DNA of 64,000 nt from Paraphoma chrysanthemicola (Eukaryota; Ascomycota; Dothideomycetes; Pleosporales; Phaeosphaeriaceae), in NCBI GenBank assembly GCA_020744225.1, contig JAGMWG010000012.1:62001-126000 (forward strand). The letters are read 5' to 3'. Under the pieces are notes generated by a model. It did not search any database, was not told where the DNA came from, and saw only the letters and a program-made list of their open reading frames with translations. Shown here piece after piece: positions 1-11,486 of this stretch; positions within the stretch are counted from its first letter, which is position 1; the number at the start of each line of letters is the position of its first letter. A program made the translations under genes and the position numbers.

Positions 1-2
1 TG

Positions 3-1235
3 TACATCTCCGAGACTGCTCCGCCCTCCATCCGTGGTCGGCTGATTGGTATATTTGAGATTGCCTCACAAGGTGGAGGCATGTTGGGCTTTTGGATCAA
101 CTACGCCTGCGATCGTACTATCAATGTCGAACGTCAGGCGCAGTGGATTGTACCACTGGCCATTCAGCTCATCCCTGGTGTTTTGCTTCTACTAGGTGTC
201 GCCTGGTGTCCAGAGAGTCCTCGCTGGAAGGCCCGTGGTGACGACTTTGATGGCGCCGAGCGAATCCTCACGAATATTCGAGGTCTTGACTCATCGCATG
301 CATACATTCAACATGAGATGAGCGAGATTCGCGCCCAAGTTGAAGAGCGCAGTACCAACCGTCTCAGCAAGAAGGCGCAATTCATGAAGCTGTTTGCAAA
401 GGGCGTGCGAAACCGCATGGCCATTGGTCTGGCACTTATGTTCCTGCAGTCATTCACTGGTGTAAGTTCTTCTACTATGGAACCACAAGCGCACTCGTTA
501 ACTCCTTTGCAGGTCAACATCATCACTTATTATGCACCCCGCATCTTCGAGACACTCGGCATTACAGGTACTTCTACTAAACTCTTTTCGACCGGCTTCT
601 ACGGTATCGCGAAGACACTCGGCATGTGCACGTTCACATTTGTCGTCGTCGAACGAGTCGGTCGCCGCAAAGGTCTCATCTGGGGTGCTGCACTTGGCTG
701 CATTCCCATGTGGTACATCGGTGGCTACGTCATGAAGGCCGATCCCGCTGGTGCAGCTCTTCGAGGTGTTGTGAACCGTGATGGCTGGGGTTACCTCGCC
801 ATGGTCGCTGTCTACGTGAATGCCTTTATCATTTGCGCTACTTGGCAAGGTATTACATGGACCTATGCGTCTGAGATTTTCCCGCTCGATATTCGCATGC
901 TATGCGTGTCGCTCACTACGGCGGATACTTGGCTTGGATCCTTCATCATTGCGCGCAGCACACCGTACATGATTTCCGACCTCGGATATGGTGCTTATTT
1001 CTTCTTCGCCGCTATTCTGGTCGCCATGGGTATCTGGAGCTTCTTCTTTGTCCCTGAGACAAAGGGCATCACTCTTGAGGAGATGGATATGCTCTTCCTA
1101 CGTCCGATGCACAAGGCTGTATGGGCACAATTACGTGGACAGCCCATCTTGACAGAAGAAGAGGTTGTTGCGAGAACCAAGGGCCTCGATGAAAAGGATG
1201 TTGGTGTTGAGAGGGTCGAGATGACTAAGAGGTAA
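3..1235 (+). CDS. MFS sugar/quinate-type permease, 5' end cut by window
   Basis: The reading frame is already open at base 3, so the N-terminal part lies outside the window. The product is the C-terminal two thirds of a 12-helix sugar porter (major facilitator superfamily) in the plasma membrane. Family signatures are visible: PESPRW at the end of the first half, a VGRR loop after helix 8, and PETKG at the C-terminus followed by a short charged tail. A 51-nt intron (462-512, GTAAGT...TTGCAG) is a multiple of three and stays open, so a naive translation carries 17 foreign residues between QSFTG and VNIITYY. The substrate cannot be read from the sequence; hexoses or quinate are typical for this subgroup. 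Stop is TAA at 1233-1235. Confidence 0.9.
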   Translation, partial: YISETAPPSIRGRLIGIFEIASQGGGMLGFWINYACDRTINVERQAQWIVPLAIQLIPGVLLLLGVAWCPESPRWKARGDDFDGAERILTNIRGLDSSHAYIQHEMSEIRAQVEERSTNRLSKKAQFMKLFAKGVRNRMAIGLALMFLQSFTGVSSSTMEPQAHSLTPLQVNIITYYAPRIFETLGITGTSTKLFSTGFYGIAKTLGMCTFTFVVVERVGRRKGLIWGAALGCIPMWYIGGYVMKADPAGAALRGVVNRDGWGYLAMVAVYVNAFIICATWQGITWTYASEIFPLDIRMLCVSLTTADTWLGSFIIARSTPYMISDLGYGAYFFFAAILVAMGIWSFFFVPETKGITLEEMDMLFLRPMHKAVWAQLRGQPILTEEEVVARTKGLDEKDVGVERVEMTKR

Positions 1236-1503
1236 CACGAGTTGTTCGTCGGCGATGTCAAGATTACTGCGCATTTGGTCGTGTGGAGTTGTCCCATGGC
1301 CTATTGCATGAAGCGGCGGTAGCCTTGGGTGTGTTTCGCTTCAGCAGCTTCTCGGGCTTTAGATTATGTGCCAACATCAATCAAGGAAGTACCTGCTGTA
1401 ACATGATTCACGATGCATTAAAACCACATGAGCGTGACAATTCTTGACCGCAAGAGCTAGCTAATCTACTAGTCCTCAATACCTCGTGAGCAATGAGTCA
1501 AAC

Positions 1504-2060
1504 TTATACGCCATCAAGTGGCTCCGCCCTTGCCCAATAAATATTCGCCACCGACTTCGTTGTCTCATTCCTCGCCCAGAGATGCAACACATCCTTTCCG
1601 CCTGTTTCGCTCGCGTTCCTCGTAACAATGTAATTTCGCGTCTGGATTGTGCCCAACCACCCCGGTCGACTCGCCATTAGCAAAGGGCCATGGGTCAGCC
1701 TGCCTACCAGTGCGGTACTGTTGTCCCACTGCAGATGTAGCTCGCCCGCGTATGCGAGGATATGCTGACCGGCGAGAGCGAAGTCGTCGTGAGTCGGGTC
1801 CTCAGGGGCGCGATTCGGTGGGAGGAACTCTGGTTCGGTAGCAGTGATACTAGCGGACATGTAACCGCGGGCGTCGTACTGGAGAAGGCCGACTGGATGT
1901 GCGCCGAGGTCGTTCGGAGGGTTCGGATTTCCATTCAGATCAGTGCTTGGTTGAGTAAGCCAATAGCGCCTGTCAGAGCGGTAGAAATGATGTACGGTGT
2001 TTGATTGAGAAGCTGCCAAGTGCCGGCCAGCGTGGCGGCGATGTGTTTTGGAAGGACCAT
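1504..2060 (-). CDS. Lipocalin-like domain protein
   Basis: The product matches the small lipocalin-like fold found in bacterial and fungal single-domain proteins: an N-terminal LAGTWQLLN strand, then HPVGLLQYDARGYMSA, then an AYAGELHL strand and a C-terminal strand block rich in N-glycosylation-like motifs. Function is unknown; such proteins sit beside polyketide or aromatic catabolic genes and are assumed to bind or isomerise small ligands. The start at 2060 is chosen because it puts the GTW motif near residue 12. The frame changes between LLNQT and RYWLTQ. Removing 1970-1995 (GTACAT...GACAG) restores it, but 26 nt is too short for a normal fungal intron, so this is either a mini-intron or a small indel. 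The longer frame running up to 2283 is not homologous. Confidence 0.6.
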
Positions 2061-2283
2061 GGTGTCCAGTTCGTGCGCAATGGTCTCTGATCCTCCTTGA
2101 ACTGGACACAAAGTGTTTTTTCTTTGAGCTGGAAGCCCATTTCACCGATTGCGTGGATCTGTTCCCCTTGATGACCATTACGACAACTCGCTTGGCGGGT
2201 AAATTGACGGGGCGTATGTCCAACACGGTGCATCGTAACATTGTGTATGAATGGCTACCATTCAATGTGAAGAGTGTTTTCAC

Positions 2284-3967
2284 CTGACTATGTAAAGTTG
2301 ACTGTCCCGGTTATATCGATGATACGCTCTCATTGCAATCGCTGAGCCATGCGGGAAAGCGTGTGCTTCTGCAGACCAAAGACTGCCGGCATATCCTAGA
2401 TCACCAGCTGGCTGAACATGATGTCAGCTTTGTATATTTCCAGAACGTCGGAGCTCTTGCATACCGACAAATGACACTTTGAGCTTTGCTTGCAGATTTT
2501 TACATCGCGACTGCTCTGAAATTCCCTATGGCCAGGTGCAGCCTCAATGAGTCACATATCATTTGCTTCTGGATGTCTCGCGTTGCCACCGATTTACATG
2601 TAACGCCTTCTCTCGTTTGAAAGCACATTAAGCACAGTAAGATCGTCTGCTGCTTACTAATGCTTTGCATCGCTCCTTTCCACAGCGTTCTGTCTTTGCT
2701 ATGAGTGACACATCTCATTCTTCTTTCCCTTTTTGAGCGTTTGAATCCATAGTCTGGGCGCTTCTGACTTCGATGTCACACGCATCATTGGTATGCGCCT
2801 GACCACATGTCTTTGCTTCTTCGGACTGACAGGAAGAATACTTACTCTTGCAGTCCTTTCGACGAGTGCTACCACATTCCGTTGCTGCGAGAGAGCGCTT
2901 CCATCTGATTGCGCAATCGTATCTTCTGACCTTAATGCTTGGAACATATGGCCACCGCCCAAATGTGAGTTGTCGGATTGCAGGAAGATCCGTTTAAGCT
3001 CTGGATTCTGCTGCACAGCTACCGAAGGCCAGATGCCTCTCTGGAAGACGCTACTCTGGGCTGAATTTGGGGGAGAACATGCTTGCAAAGATTTGTTACA
3101 ATCTTCCGATGTGTGCAGTATTCGGGGTTGACAGACGTTGGCTGTATAACTGGTGGAGATTTGTTTCGATGGCACCTTTGTGGTCCCGTTCGAGGGCCGC
3201 ACTGGAGACGTTGGTGGCGGTGTCGGTTGGTTTTTGTAGGCCCCAGCCTGGTGCACAAGTCCTTTGGCCTTGATCGGACTGGTGAATATTGTGGTCGTCG
3301 TGGATGGTGCACGATCTGGCAGAAATCGACTTGAGCGAGACTATGCTCGTCACGGCGTCTAGGCGGCGGTTCCTGGAGATTTTCGGTGCTGCAAAAAGTG
3401 GAAACCAAGTGATAAGTTGACAAGGGGCGATAATGTTGTGTTCGCAGATTCAGGCCAATCTTGGAGAACACATATTACCTGACGCGTTCCTCTCTCGTGA
3501 ATGGTAAGCGTCACGTGTTTCACGGTCGCTGTGTCACCGTTGAAGAAGGACGTGAATTCGCTTATGTCCGTTGGTGAAACAAAAGTCTAAACGAAGGCTA
3601 CTTTCTTTTGGTAGCTTTCCATGTAGTAGATCGCACGAGAAGATCTCTTATCGCCGAAAGCTTCCTTCCCTAGCTCTGGGCCTATCATCAGCCTTATTGG
3701 CTCGAGCGCTTGCGCTCACGATGATCTCGGTGTGCTGGATTGCACCATCTGGTAAGGTTCCATATGCTAACTGGAGACAGATTATTCTCGGTACCGTAAC
3801 GCACGCGAGGAACTTCCCCTCTTGATTTCTGAAGTCGAACCATGGTTCTGCCAATTCATCTAGGATTGGTCGTATATGAAGGCTGGCGGAGGCAAACAGA
3901 ATGACGATCCTGCCGTCAGTTATCGCATTCACCACCGGAAGATAAAACTTTCGACTTCATTGCGACC
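2284..3967. other. Intergenic stretch, no supported gene
   Basis: Several overlapping open frames exist here (for example minus 2699-3256 and 3019-3471) but they overlap each other in different frames, have no recognisable domain and no signal peptide. I see no RNA gene or repeat in it. Confidence 0.5.
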
Positions 3968-4632
3968 ATGTCACGGCCGTCCTCGATGCGAGCCCGTCTC
4001 GAGCCATGCAGACGGCTCACTTACGAAGTCCGACTGCTGTGCAACGACATACCACGAGAGAAATGTTTGATTTGTCAAGACGAATACAGCGTTGGAAATG
4101 GCTGTCGCGCAGTACAAATAATGGAGTGCGGTCACATTGGACTTGGTTGCTTCGTGGAGTGGACTGCGTATATCGGAGACTTGCCCCTAATGAAATCACA
4201 CGATCACACCCATCGTCCATGCCGAAAAGCTCGACACCTTCAGGTCAGTGTTGCTTTGGACCTGTATGACGTCGTGGTTCGGCTTTATGGAAGAGTTCCT
4301 GCTTGCGAGTCGCATGTGGCAGCTTATGTTGCTTGGTTGGTCGCTCCGGTCAGATTCTAGGTACCGTGGTCTACGTCCTCATGATCATGTACTTCAACCG
4401 CACTGGTCGCCCATGCTTTCTGGGCGATTACGCTTTCTTAGCGAACGGATCAGTCTTGAGCTTCACCCGGTGGTACTGGTATTCAGCCCTCTGCGCAATA
4501 GTGGCTACAAGAACCCTGGTTGTTTCTGTCAACCTTGGTCTCTTCGCGCTGGTCTACATCCTAGTCGCCATGCGGTCGTGGTGGGTAGCGCAGACATCGC
4601 GGCGAGGTATAGCCGAGTGTGCGTGGCTCTAG
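3968..4632 (+). CDS. RING-like protein with C-terminal membrane segments
   Basis: Exon 1 (3968-4243) encodes a degenerate RING: CLIC, a 17-residue loop, then CGH and a following Cys, but the last pair reads HRPC instead of CPxC. Exon 2 (4354-4632) encodes two to three hydrophobic helices. The proposed 110-nt intron (GTCAGT...GGTCAG) joins HLQ to ILGTVV in phase and gives 184 residues. RING proteins usually act as E3 ubiquitin ligases, and the hydrophobic tail suggests membrane anchoring. The same layout (short leader, CxIC, CGHI, hydrophobic tail) recurs in the broken gene at 43.1 kb, so both belong to one lineage-specific family. Whether this copy still folds zinc normally is uncertain because of the missing Cys. 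Confidence 0.55.
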
Positions 4633-4900
4633 AGATTGAGCAGTGTTGCCCACAGATACAAAACTGCGGTGGTGCGTCGAAGGCATGCGATGCGCAAAGA
4701 GCCGCAATTGTGGATACGGGGTGAGATCGGAATCGGAATGGATGTGGGCTCGGAACAGATTGCATGTGACCACAAGTAGTATAGCGTGCATCCCGTGAAT
4801 GGCTATCGCCCAATGACATCACCGACTTCTAAAGCTGCAATGCTCTTCAAAAGTTCGAAGACCCCTCCTTCATGAAGTCGAACCCTTCTCCGTCAGTACG

Positions 4901-6345
4901 ATGGCGCACGCCGATAATATCTCGCTACACACTGCCCCGGCCGCAGGCTCCACCGAGCAAGAGCTGAACATTGACGATGTTCACGGCTCAGGTATCCAGG
5001 GCGAGTCAGATCGGAGACGACTACTCGCGTTAATTGGGTCTGCTTTGTCGCAGCTGCCAATATGGGGTATTGACCGGAATTGTGGAAATGATTGCGTTGA
5101 AGCGTCTTACAATTGAATACAGGCTTCGCCATGAGTTATGGTGTGATCCAAGAATACTTCGTCGATCACTGGACACTACGAGGCAACCGCAGCCTCACCG
5201 GAATTATCGGCACCACGTCCAACGGAGTCATGTACTTGTCCATGCCTTTACTTTTCGCCCTGTTCACAAGGCGATGGGCCAGACGTCGACAGAGTGCTGC
5301 GATTTGCGGTGCAGGTCTAGCATGTGCGAGTTTCGTCCTGTCTGCTTTCAGTAAAGACGTCTGGCATCTTGTTGCAACACAAGGCGTCCTGGCTGCAATT
5401 GGCTGCACCCTTGTCTTCAGTCCATTGACGCTGTCGCTGGGCGAGTGGTTCAACGTGGAGAACCGGATCTGCAACCGGGCTATTGCATACGGAATTTGTC
5501 TCTCAACAAAAAATATCGTTGGTTCAGTATGCCCGTTCATATTCCGAGGGCTTCTCGATCGCTATGGTTTCCGTGTCACGATGATCATCTGGGCTGCTAT
5601 GACTGCCGGAACTGCAGTCGTGTCTATCTACATGATAAGAACACCTAGGTCCAGCCTTATCTCGACTGCAACTCGTGGCCGTAAGATTCCCTGGCATTTT
5701 CTCAAGCATCGAATGTTCTGGATCTACAGCATTGCCACACTCCTTCAAAGCGCTGGATATGGAATCCCGCAAACATATCTCTCCGAGTACGCACGCAATG
5801 TGTCAGCACTGTCGCCAACATTCTCGACTCTTCTCCTAACCTTGATCAATATACCTGGCATCTGCTCCTCAACCTTCTTTGGCTTCCTCAGCGACAACAG
5901 GCACATCCGTCTCTCTGCGCCTGCCGTGACCGCGTTATCAGCTATCAGCTCTGCACTTGCGGCATTTATCTTCTGGGGCTTGGCTGCTCGCGGTGGGATA
6001 GCTCTGTTGGTGCTATTTGCACTAACATTCGGCTTCTTCGCTAGTGCGTACAGCGCTACTTGGGGCGGTATAATGAATGAGATGGAGAAGGATGCCGCGG
6101 ACAACAACGAGGCGATCGATAGTGGTGTACTCTACGGACTACTCAACGGCGCACGAGGCATTGGTTATGTCAGCGGAGGTCTTCTTAGCGTTCCACTCTT
6201 GAAATCAGGCAGCTCCACTCATGCTGGGAGCTTCGGATACGGCACTACTTATGGTCCTTTAATCATCTTCACAGGAGTATCCCTAGCTTTTGGGGGCTGG
6301 GGTGTTGCCTTCAGTCCGAGATGGAAGAAGGTCCTACGCCTATGA
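4901..6345 (+). CDS. MFS transporter, monocarboxylate (MCT) type
   Basis: A two-exon gene: 4901-5066 and 5123-6345, with a 56-nt intron (GTATTG...ATACAG) joining PIWG to FAMSYGV in phase; product 462 residues. A hydrophilic N-terminus of about 40 residues is followed by twelve hydrophobic segments. The run YGVIQEYF in helix 1 and the SLGEWF segment after helix 4 are typical of fungal monocarboxylate-porter homologues. It probably moves small carboxylates across the plasma membrane. Its position 2 kb before a probable aromatic catabolic cluster makes an aromatic acid uptake role possible, but no copy of the cluster palindrome lies in its promoter, so membership is only a guess. Confidence 0.88.
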
Positions 6346-6627
6346 TGAAAATATCACAAGCTCACGAGAGGCATGGGGCTGGAGCTTTCAAAGTTCCAAC
6401 TTCGATTGGACTCTCGGTGTGAACAGAGCTTCGCCTGAATCACTGTTTATATACTGAAGGGTTGGCGAGCCATGGGTGAATCCGGATCACTCTGGGGTTG
6501 ATATTCAAGAGAACCGAACTAACCCCTCACATCACAACTCGCCAATTCAACCTTTCTTTCAATGCGCTTGCAATCAGCTAGCCCACAGCCGCTTTCTATC
6601 CACCTCATTACTTATCCCCGCACCAAT

Positions 6628-7308
6628 TTATCTACAAGTCAAGTCCCCAGTCTTTGCATCATGCGAGCATCGACTATTGTACTTGTACGCCAAATCGACA
6701 TACCCGCCATCGCTGTGCGTATAGAACTGATTCCCACCCTCCATATACATACAGTCATAATCCGTAGACAGCTGTCCCAATTCCATCTTCGTACTCACAC
6801 GACCATCCCATTTGCCGTTCTGGAAATGGTATGCCTTATTATAGCATATCGCTGCAGGGTATTTGCTGTAATCCTTGTTGCGCGCCCACATCTCGTCAAC
6901 GCCCTTTTTGGTGAAGGTCTCGCGTGCGGAGTTCCAGGAGCTGAGATTTTTGATCGTTTGGGCACCAATTTCAACGGCAATTTTGGTGATGATTGCAAGG
7001 TCTTTGATGGCTGCAATGCCAAGCACGGTGACGATCGGTCCTGCGCGCTCGTGAAGGTGCACGAGGTCGCGGGTTTGAATATCTTCGGGCACGATGCCTG
7101 GACGGAAAATCCCGTCCGTACCCTGTGCTCTAGTCAGCTTGGCTTCTATGAGATTAGGTTGAATTACTACCCTCTGCCCAACGAGGGATACGAGGGTTGC
7201 AGGTGGGATGTCTGCATTTACTGCCCCCTTGTCGTCGGGGATAGGATTTGCAGAGGTCATAGTGGCCATGAGAGCGAGGACGCAGCTAGTGATGACGGGG
7301 GCCTTCAT
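6628..7308 (-). CDS. Small secreted protein, candidate effector
   Basis: A single exon encoding 226 residues. Residues 1-20 are a classic signal peptide (MKAPVITSCVLALMATMTSA) ending at an ANP-like cleavage site. A charged pro-region follows, then a helical hydrophobic stretch (about residues 90-125) and a C-terminal domain rich in Tyr and Asn that ends with paired Cys. I recall related secreted proteins of unknown function in Dothideomycetes but cannot name the family with certainty. The promoter region 7309-7500 is ordinary. Function unknown; secretion is the only firm inference. Confidence 0.75.
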   Translation of the reverse strand: MKAPVITSCVLALMATMTSANPIPDDKGAVNADIPPATLVSLVGQRVVIQPNLIEAKLTRAQGTDGIFRPGIVPEDIQTRDLVHLHERAGPIVTVLGIAAIKDLAIITKIAVEIGAQTIKNLSSWNSARETFTKKGVDEMWARNKDYSKYPAAICYNKAYHFQNGKWDGRVSTKMELGQLSTDYDCMYMEGGNQFYTHSDGGYVDLAYKYNSRCSHDAKTGDLTCR

Positions 7309-8526
7309 GATCGTTGTATCGAGAGCTGGTTACTCTGTAGAACCGAAGGATCTTAAATGTGCGAAAGTGATTGCGGAAGCTGCTGTTTTGTTACTAAAAT
7401 TTCAGCGCGAACCGCCGCCTACTTTATACACCCCAAATGTTGATCGATATCCACTACAGCTCTGTACTCGCGATACAGAATGTCATCCATAATGATATCT
7501 GTTCATTAGCCTGTTGTTCTCCGCAGCCGCCAATACAGCAATTCTGAGATCGGGATGTGGAGTGATGTGCGCCCAGGTGGGTGGTGCATCAACCCTGACG
7601 ATCATCGCAGTGTCAACACACGAGATGTTCACTGGTGATTGTGACTCAAACTACTTGGATTGGGAATGCGACGAGTGTAGCAGCTCCAAATTAAGGAGCC
7701 GTGTTGATGAGCCGGTACCAGACGTGGACGAATAGGAGATGAGCGGCGGGTGTAGCCGAAAATCTCGCTTTCTCTAGCCAATCACATCTCCCCAGTGTAC
7801 TGCCATCCAGGACGATCTTGAGCCATATCTGATCCCGAATTGGTCTGCTCCGCCTCGTCATTTTCTGCACTATGCCGACAGACTCTCCGTGTATCCGCGA
7901 TGACTCTCCGGCGCTTGCGCCGGTCAATACTTACATTAGCATCGCAAGGCAGTGTCTCGCGGACCTCGGCACGTTGACTTGATGTATCTGAGAGCCTTCA
8001 TGACGACTTTTCGATGGGATTGTCGTGGAAGTCAATGTTCATCATGAAACAGCGTGTTGAGCAACCGCATCTATGCAAATGAGTGTAATGATAGCCCGAG
8101 TCCTGCCTATACCCCCGCAATCTGAGCAGCGCAACAGCTTATACTAGTATGACGGCAACAATTGGGCCCGCTTTGATAGATCATCACCTTCAGAAAACAA
8201 GTCATCAATGGGCCTTGCGGTTGTTAACAACATATCTCGTGTCAGTGCTGGAAATTATCAGCCATTGAAGTGGAAGGCTGGCAACCCTATTTCTCCTGCC
8301 TAGTAGTTCACTTTCACATAGAATAGTCAGTGGAAATCAATATCCCAGAGAGTCTTCGAAAACGATAGGCCAGGGCTCGACACATTGATTGTAGCCTTGG
8401 GATCTGAAGGACAATTGAGCTGTCTCTTCCAAGCTCTATGGAGAGAAATACAACAGTATGATTCGTGAATTAAATTTTCCCGGAAGACATATTGTCTTGA
8501 CCCGATTTCTGTGAGCAAAGAAGGAT
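7309..8526. other. Intergenic stretch, no supported gene
   Basis: Only short frames without domains (plus 7514-7735, minus 7691-7927). The left part holds the promoter of the secreted protein gene; the right part is downstream of the first monooxygenase gene. No repeat seen. Confidence 0.5.
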
Positions 8527-10486
8527 TCAGCTGTCGATAGCTAATTTTTCACGTCTCGTCTCGATAACGTCCCACTCTTCCCAAGATATTTTTCTCAACA
8601 TCCTCCGGAATTGCCACCAAGTCCATGGCATAGTAAAGGTGATCCACCCGTCATCGTTCTTGTAGTAGCTTACGCAACTTGGCTTAGCCCAGACAAATAC
8701 ATTAGCCTGACGCCTCTGCACCTCTGCGTTGTAATCAATTTCTACCGATCGCTTTGGATGCATAGCAAATTTAATCCCTTGCTTCTCTTTACTTAGGATT
8801 ACCCGTACAGCTTTTGCGACAAATCTTGCTTGGCGCTCCCAAGTATCTTGTTGTGATGACCATACCTGCCCTCAGTGTTAGGACAAATTGAGCATGAACA
8901 CTTGTTAGAAACCAACATACCTGCCCTGAATTGGGACCAAAGCAGTAGAACATGTTGGGGAAGTCACTAGTGGCTAAGCCATAGAGGGCCTCAGGGTGAT
9001 CTTTCCACTTGGTCTGCAGGTCAATACCATGAAGGCCTCTGACCTTTTCATGTTCGAGGTATTGGGCGACATTGAAACCCGTTCCAAATATTATGACATC
9101 AAATTCTCGCTCTTTTTCTTGGCCATCTTGGGTAGACACCACTCCTGTTTTCGTATATCGAACAAGATTTTCGCGAAGAACCGTGCAGTTTGGTCTTGCA
9201 AGCGCGGGATAGAAGTTGTCGAGGCGTAGTGGCCGTTTGCAATAGTCTTCAAAACTAAGAGTCAGTATGTCTGCGAAAGATACAAAATTGCTGTGTACGA
9301 ACATTGAGATTCTGGCCGAACTAGATTGCGAAGCTCAGGATCCTTGATTTGAGATTCCATAAACGCTACAGCAGATTGTGTCATTTTGTCATTGAGAGGA
9401 TGTCCGTCGGTAGCCAATTTAGGCCCGTATATCATCATGCGCAAATTCATACGAGTTCGCACAGCTTGGGCGAAGAATGGGACCCATTTCAAGGCCCACC
9501 GGAACACGCTGGCGAAATGTCAGAGCAAGCCTAAGTGTCAAGATTAGAGAGTTTTACATACCGCGAGTAGGCAAAGTCCTGTCTAGGGACACACACTGGC
9601 GGGGTGCGCATGTAGACAGTGAGGTGCTTTGTCTTATCAACAATCTCTGGAATGATCTGCGCCGCACTTGGTCCGCAACCAATAATAGCTACACGCTTGT
9701 CTGACAGGTCGTGATTTTGCCAGTGTGCAGTGTGCCAGGAAAGGCCTTGAAACTGCTCACGGCCTGGAGTTGTACCCCATTTTGGTCTATCAAGTGATCC
9801 GACACATTGGCACACAACATCTGCGATCCAATGCTCAACTTCTCGTGTCGCTTGATTTGCGACAGTAACGCGCCAGACCATAAGACTCTCGTCCCATATG
9901 CAAGCTTGTACAAGGCTTCGAAACTGGGTGCTTCGGTGAAGATGATACTCATGAGCGAAATTTGCGTAGTACTCTTGTATCTCTGCTCGTTTCGCATAGA
10001 AATGTGTGTATTCTGTAAGTAGTCGTCAGAACTCTGCAGTAGTGGAGTGAAAAGATTATATTAACCCTTGTTGATATTGTATGATGTTGTATATATCATT
10101 GCAGGAACGTCGCATGCGCATCCTGGGTACTTATTCTTTTGCCAGACCCCGCCATAGTCATCCAAGGTGTCGAAGATTTGGATATCGTCAAGGTGGACTG
10201 AACCATCTTGGAGTAGTATACTGGCCTGCTGAATCCCATTAATCCCGCCGCCAACAATCACGACTTTCTTTCGACGCTCCTGTGGAACCGAACTTTGTGG
10301 CTGTGACTCGAGTTTTGACTCATTTATCAGGTCTCCGGCAAAGCCACTCAAAGCACCGTACTCCCCGGCACTCAAAGTGCCAGAGGCAAATGTCTTGACA
10401 GGTTGAGGACTACTGGCGGCTTTTGGCTGGTTAAGTCTACTGATGCGCTGCATTTCGAGAGGTTGAGTAGCGAAGCTTTGGGACAC
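8527..10486 (-). CDS. Baeyer-Villiger/FMO-type flavin monooxygenase A
   Basis: Five exons: 10486-10066, 10012-9562, 9508-9299, 9254-8921, 8865-8527; introns of 53, 53, 44 and 55 nt, total 1755 nt, 584 residues, all phases consistent. It carries the FAD Rossmann motif GGGING (residues 79-84), the fingerprint F-Q-G-x3-H-x3-W of Baeyer-Villiger/class B monooxygenases, and a second dinucleotide motif GCGPSA for NADPH. Such enzymes insert oxygen next to a ketone to make an ester, or hydroxylate soft nucleophiles. The N-terminal 70 residues are low-complexity and not part of the fold. It heads the left end of the catabolic block; two CGGA-N7-TCCG palindromes lie 343 and 371 bp upstream of its ATG. 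The substrate cannot be deduced. Confidence 0.92.
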
Positions 10487-10828
10487 GATTGTATGTGGGG
10501 GTACGATATGCTTATAAGGCGATAGAGGTATTCATGCTCAAAGCCATCTTTCAAGTCGCCCAGCTATTAAATCCTCGTCTCTTAAATCTTCGTATCTAAG
10601 CAAACTAGATATCGGACACTTGCGGAGGGAGAAGCCGAAGGAATGGTACAGATGGTGCGAAGCTCTTGGCCTGCCGAGATGTTGATGCGAAAGGCTGTGC
10701 TAAGGTAGCCATGGATCCGACGCTACCATGACACTAGGTACACTGAGGAAGCACGAAAAGAGGCTTCACCACTGACAAATCATACAACCTTAGTTAGACA
10801 GGCCGGGAGTGAGATCCGAGTATATGTT

Positions 10829-10843
10829 CGGAACCGGGGTCCG
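10829..10843. promoter_or_regulatory. CGGA-N7-TCCG palindrome, copy 1
   Basis: CGGAACCGGGGTCCG. Inverted CGG half-sites separated by nine bases are the typical target shape for dimeric Zn2Cys6 regulators. It lies 343 bp upstream of the monooxygenase A start codon. Role inferred from recurrence in this cluster only. Confidence 0.6.
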
Positions 10844-10856
10844 ACGTTGCGTTGGC

Positions 10857-10871
10857 CGGATTTAGGTTCCG
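10857..10871. promoter_or_regulatory. CGGA-N7-TCCG palindrome, copy 2
   Basis: CGGATTTAGGTTCCG, 28 bp from copy 1 centre to centre, so the two sites would lie nearly three helical turns apart. Same spacing and half-sites as the other copies. Confidence 0.6.
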
Positions 10872-11486
10872 AGGCCGCGACTGAATTCCAGTACGGAGTG
10901 AATGAACATCGAGATTGCAACACAGGGAACACATGCGTAGCACCGGACAAATGTCTACAAGTGCTTGCGTGTAAGCCTGGTCACTATAACCGTTTGGTGC
11001 CACAAAGCTGCATGGATGAAAGCTACGATTGCAGGTGCCTTTTATGGGTCGTGCGATGGCTGTTCCGACAATACCAATGTAGCTCCGGGTCAATCTCTTG
11101 CGAGGTCGATGCGAAGCAGCAAAGATATTACGTTCACATGATGAGAATGCTCCATCATAGTTTCACTGTTCTCGCAATACCTGCACAAAGGCTGCGGTGC
11201 GCACAACCATGAACTGTGGGAAATTCAGCCTATTCGTAGGTGTTGCAGTGATGCTTTTGTTAACTCAAGTCCATGTAGACACCTGTCAGTAGTGTAGGAA
11301 AAGTCCAAGCGAGCGCCGCACACGGGCGAAAACCATTTTCAATACATGATTTGAAGTCTATGGACTTGACGATATTGCCTGAACGATGTTCTACACCAAA
11401 TGCACCTGCATGCGTAAATTGAAGTTTATCCCAGCCACAAGGACAGCATTGACGCGAAAGAAAAGGTATTCGACCCATTTTCCTTT

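Larger units (their letters stand above)
10487..11486. other. Intergenic promoter region of monooxygenase A
   Basis: About 1 kb without a supported gene. Overlapping frames on both strands (plus 10847-11212, minus 10794-11093) have no recognisable domain. The notable content is two perfect CGGA-N7-TCCG palindromes at 10829-10843 and 10857-10871. Confidence 0.6.

Noticed and set aside
462..512. In-frame insertion of 17 residues in the sugar permease
   Set aside because: It has GTAAGT and TTGCAG borders and is absent from the conserved helix junction, so it is an intron whose length is a multiple of three.
2699..3471. Long minus-strand frames of 150-185 codons
   Set aside because: They overlap each other in different frames, lack domains and signal peptides, and have unbiased composition.
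6562..7356. 264-codon plus-strand frame
   Set aside because: Antisense shadow of the secreted protein gene, which has a signal peptide and plausible structure.
10794..11212. Cys-rich frames on both strands in the monooxygenase A promoter
   Set aside because: No signal peptide, no domain; the stretch holds the palindromes and looks like promoter DNA.
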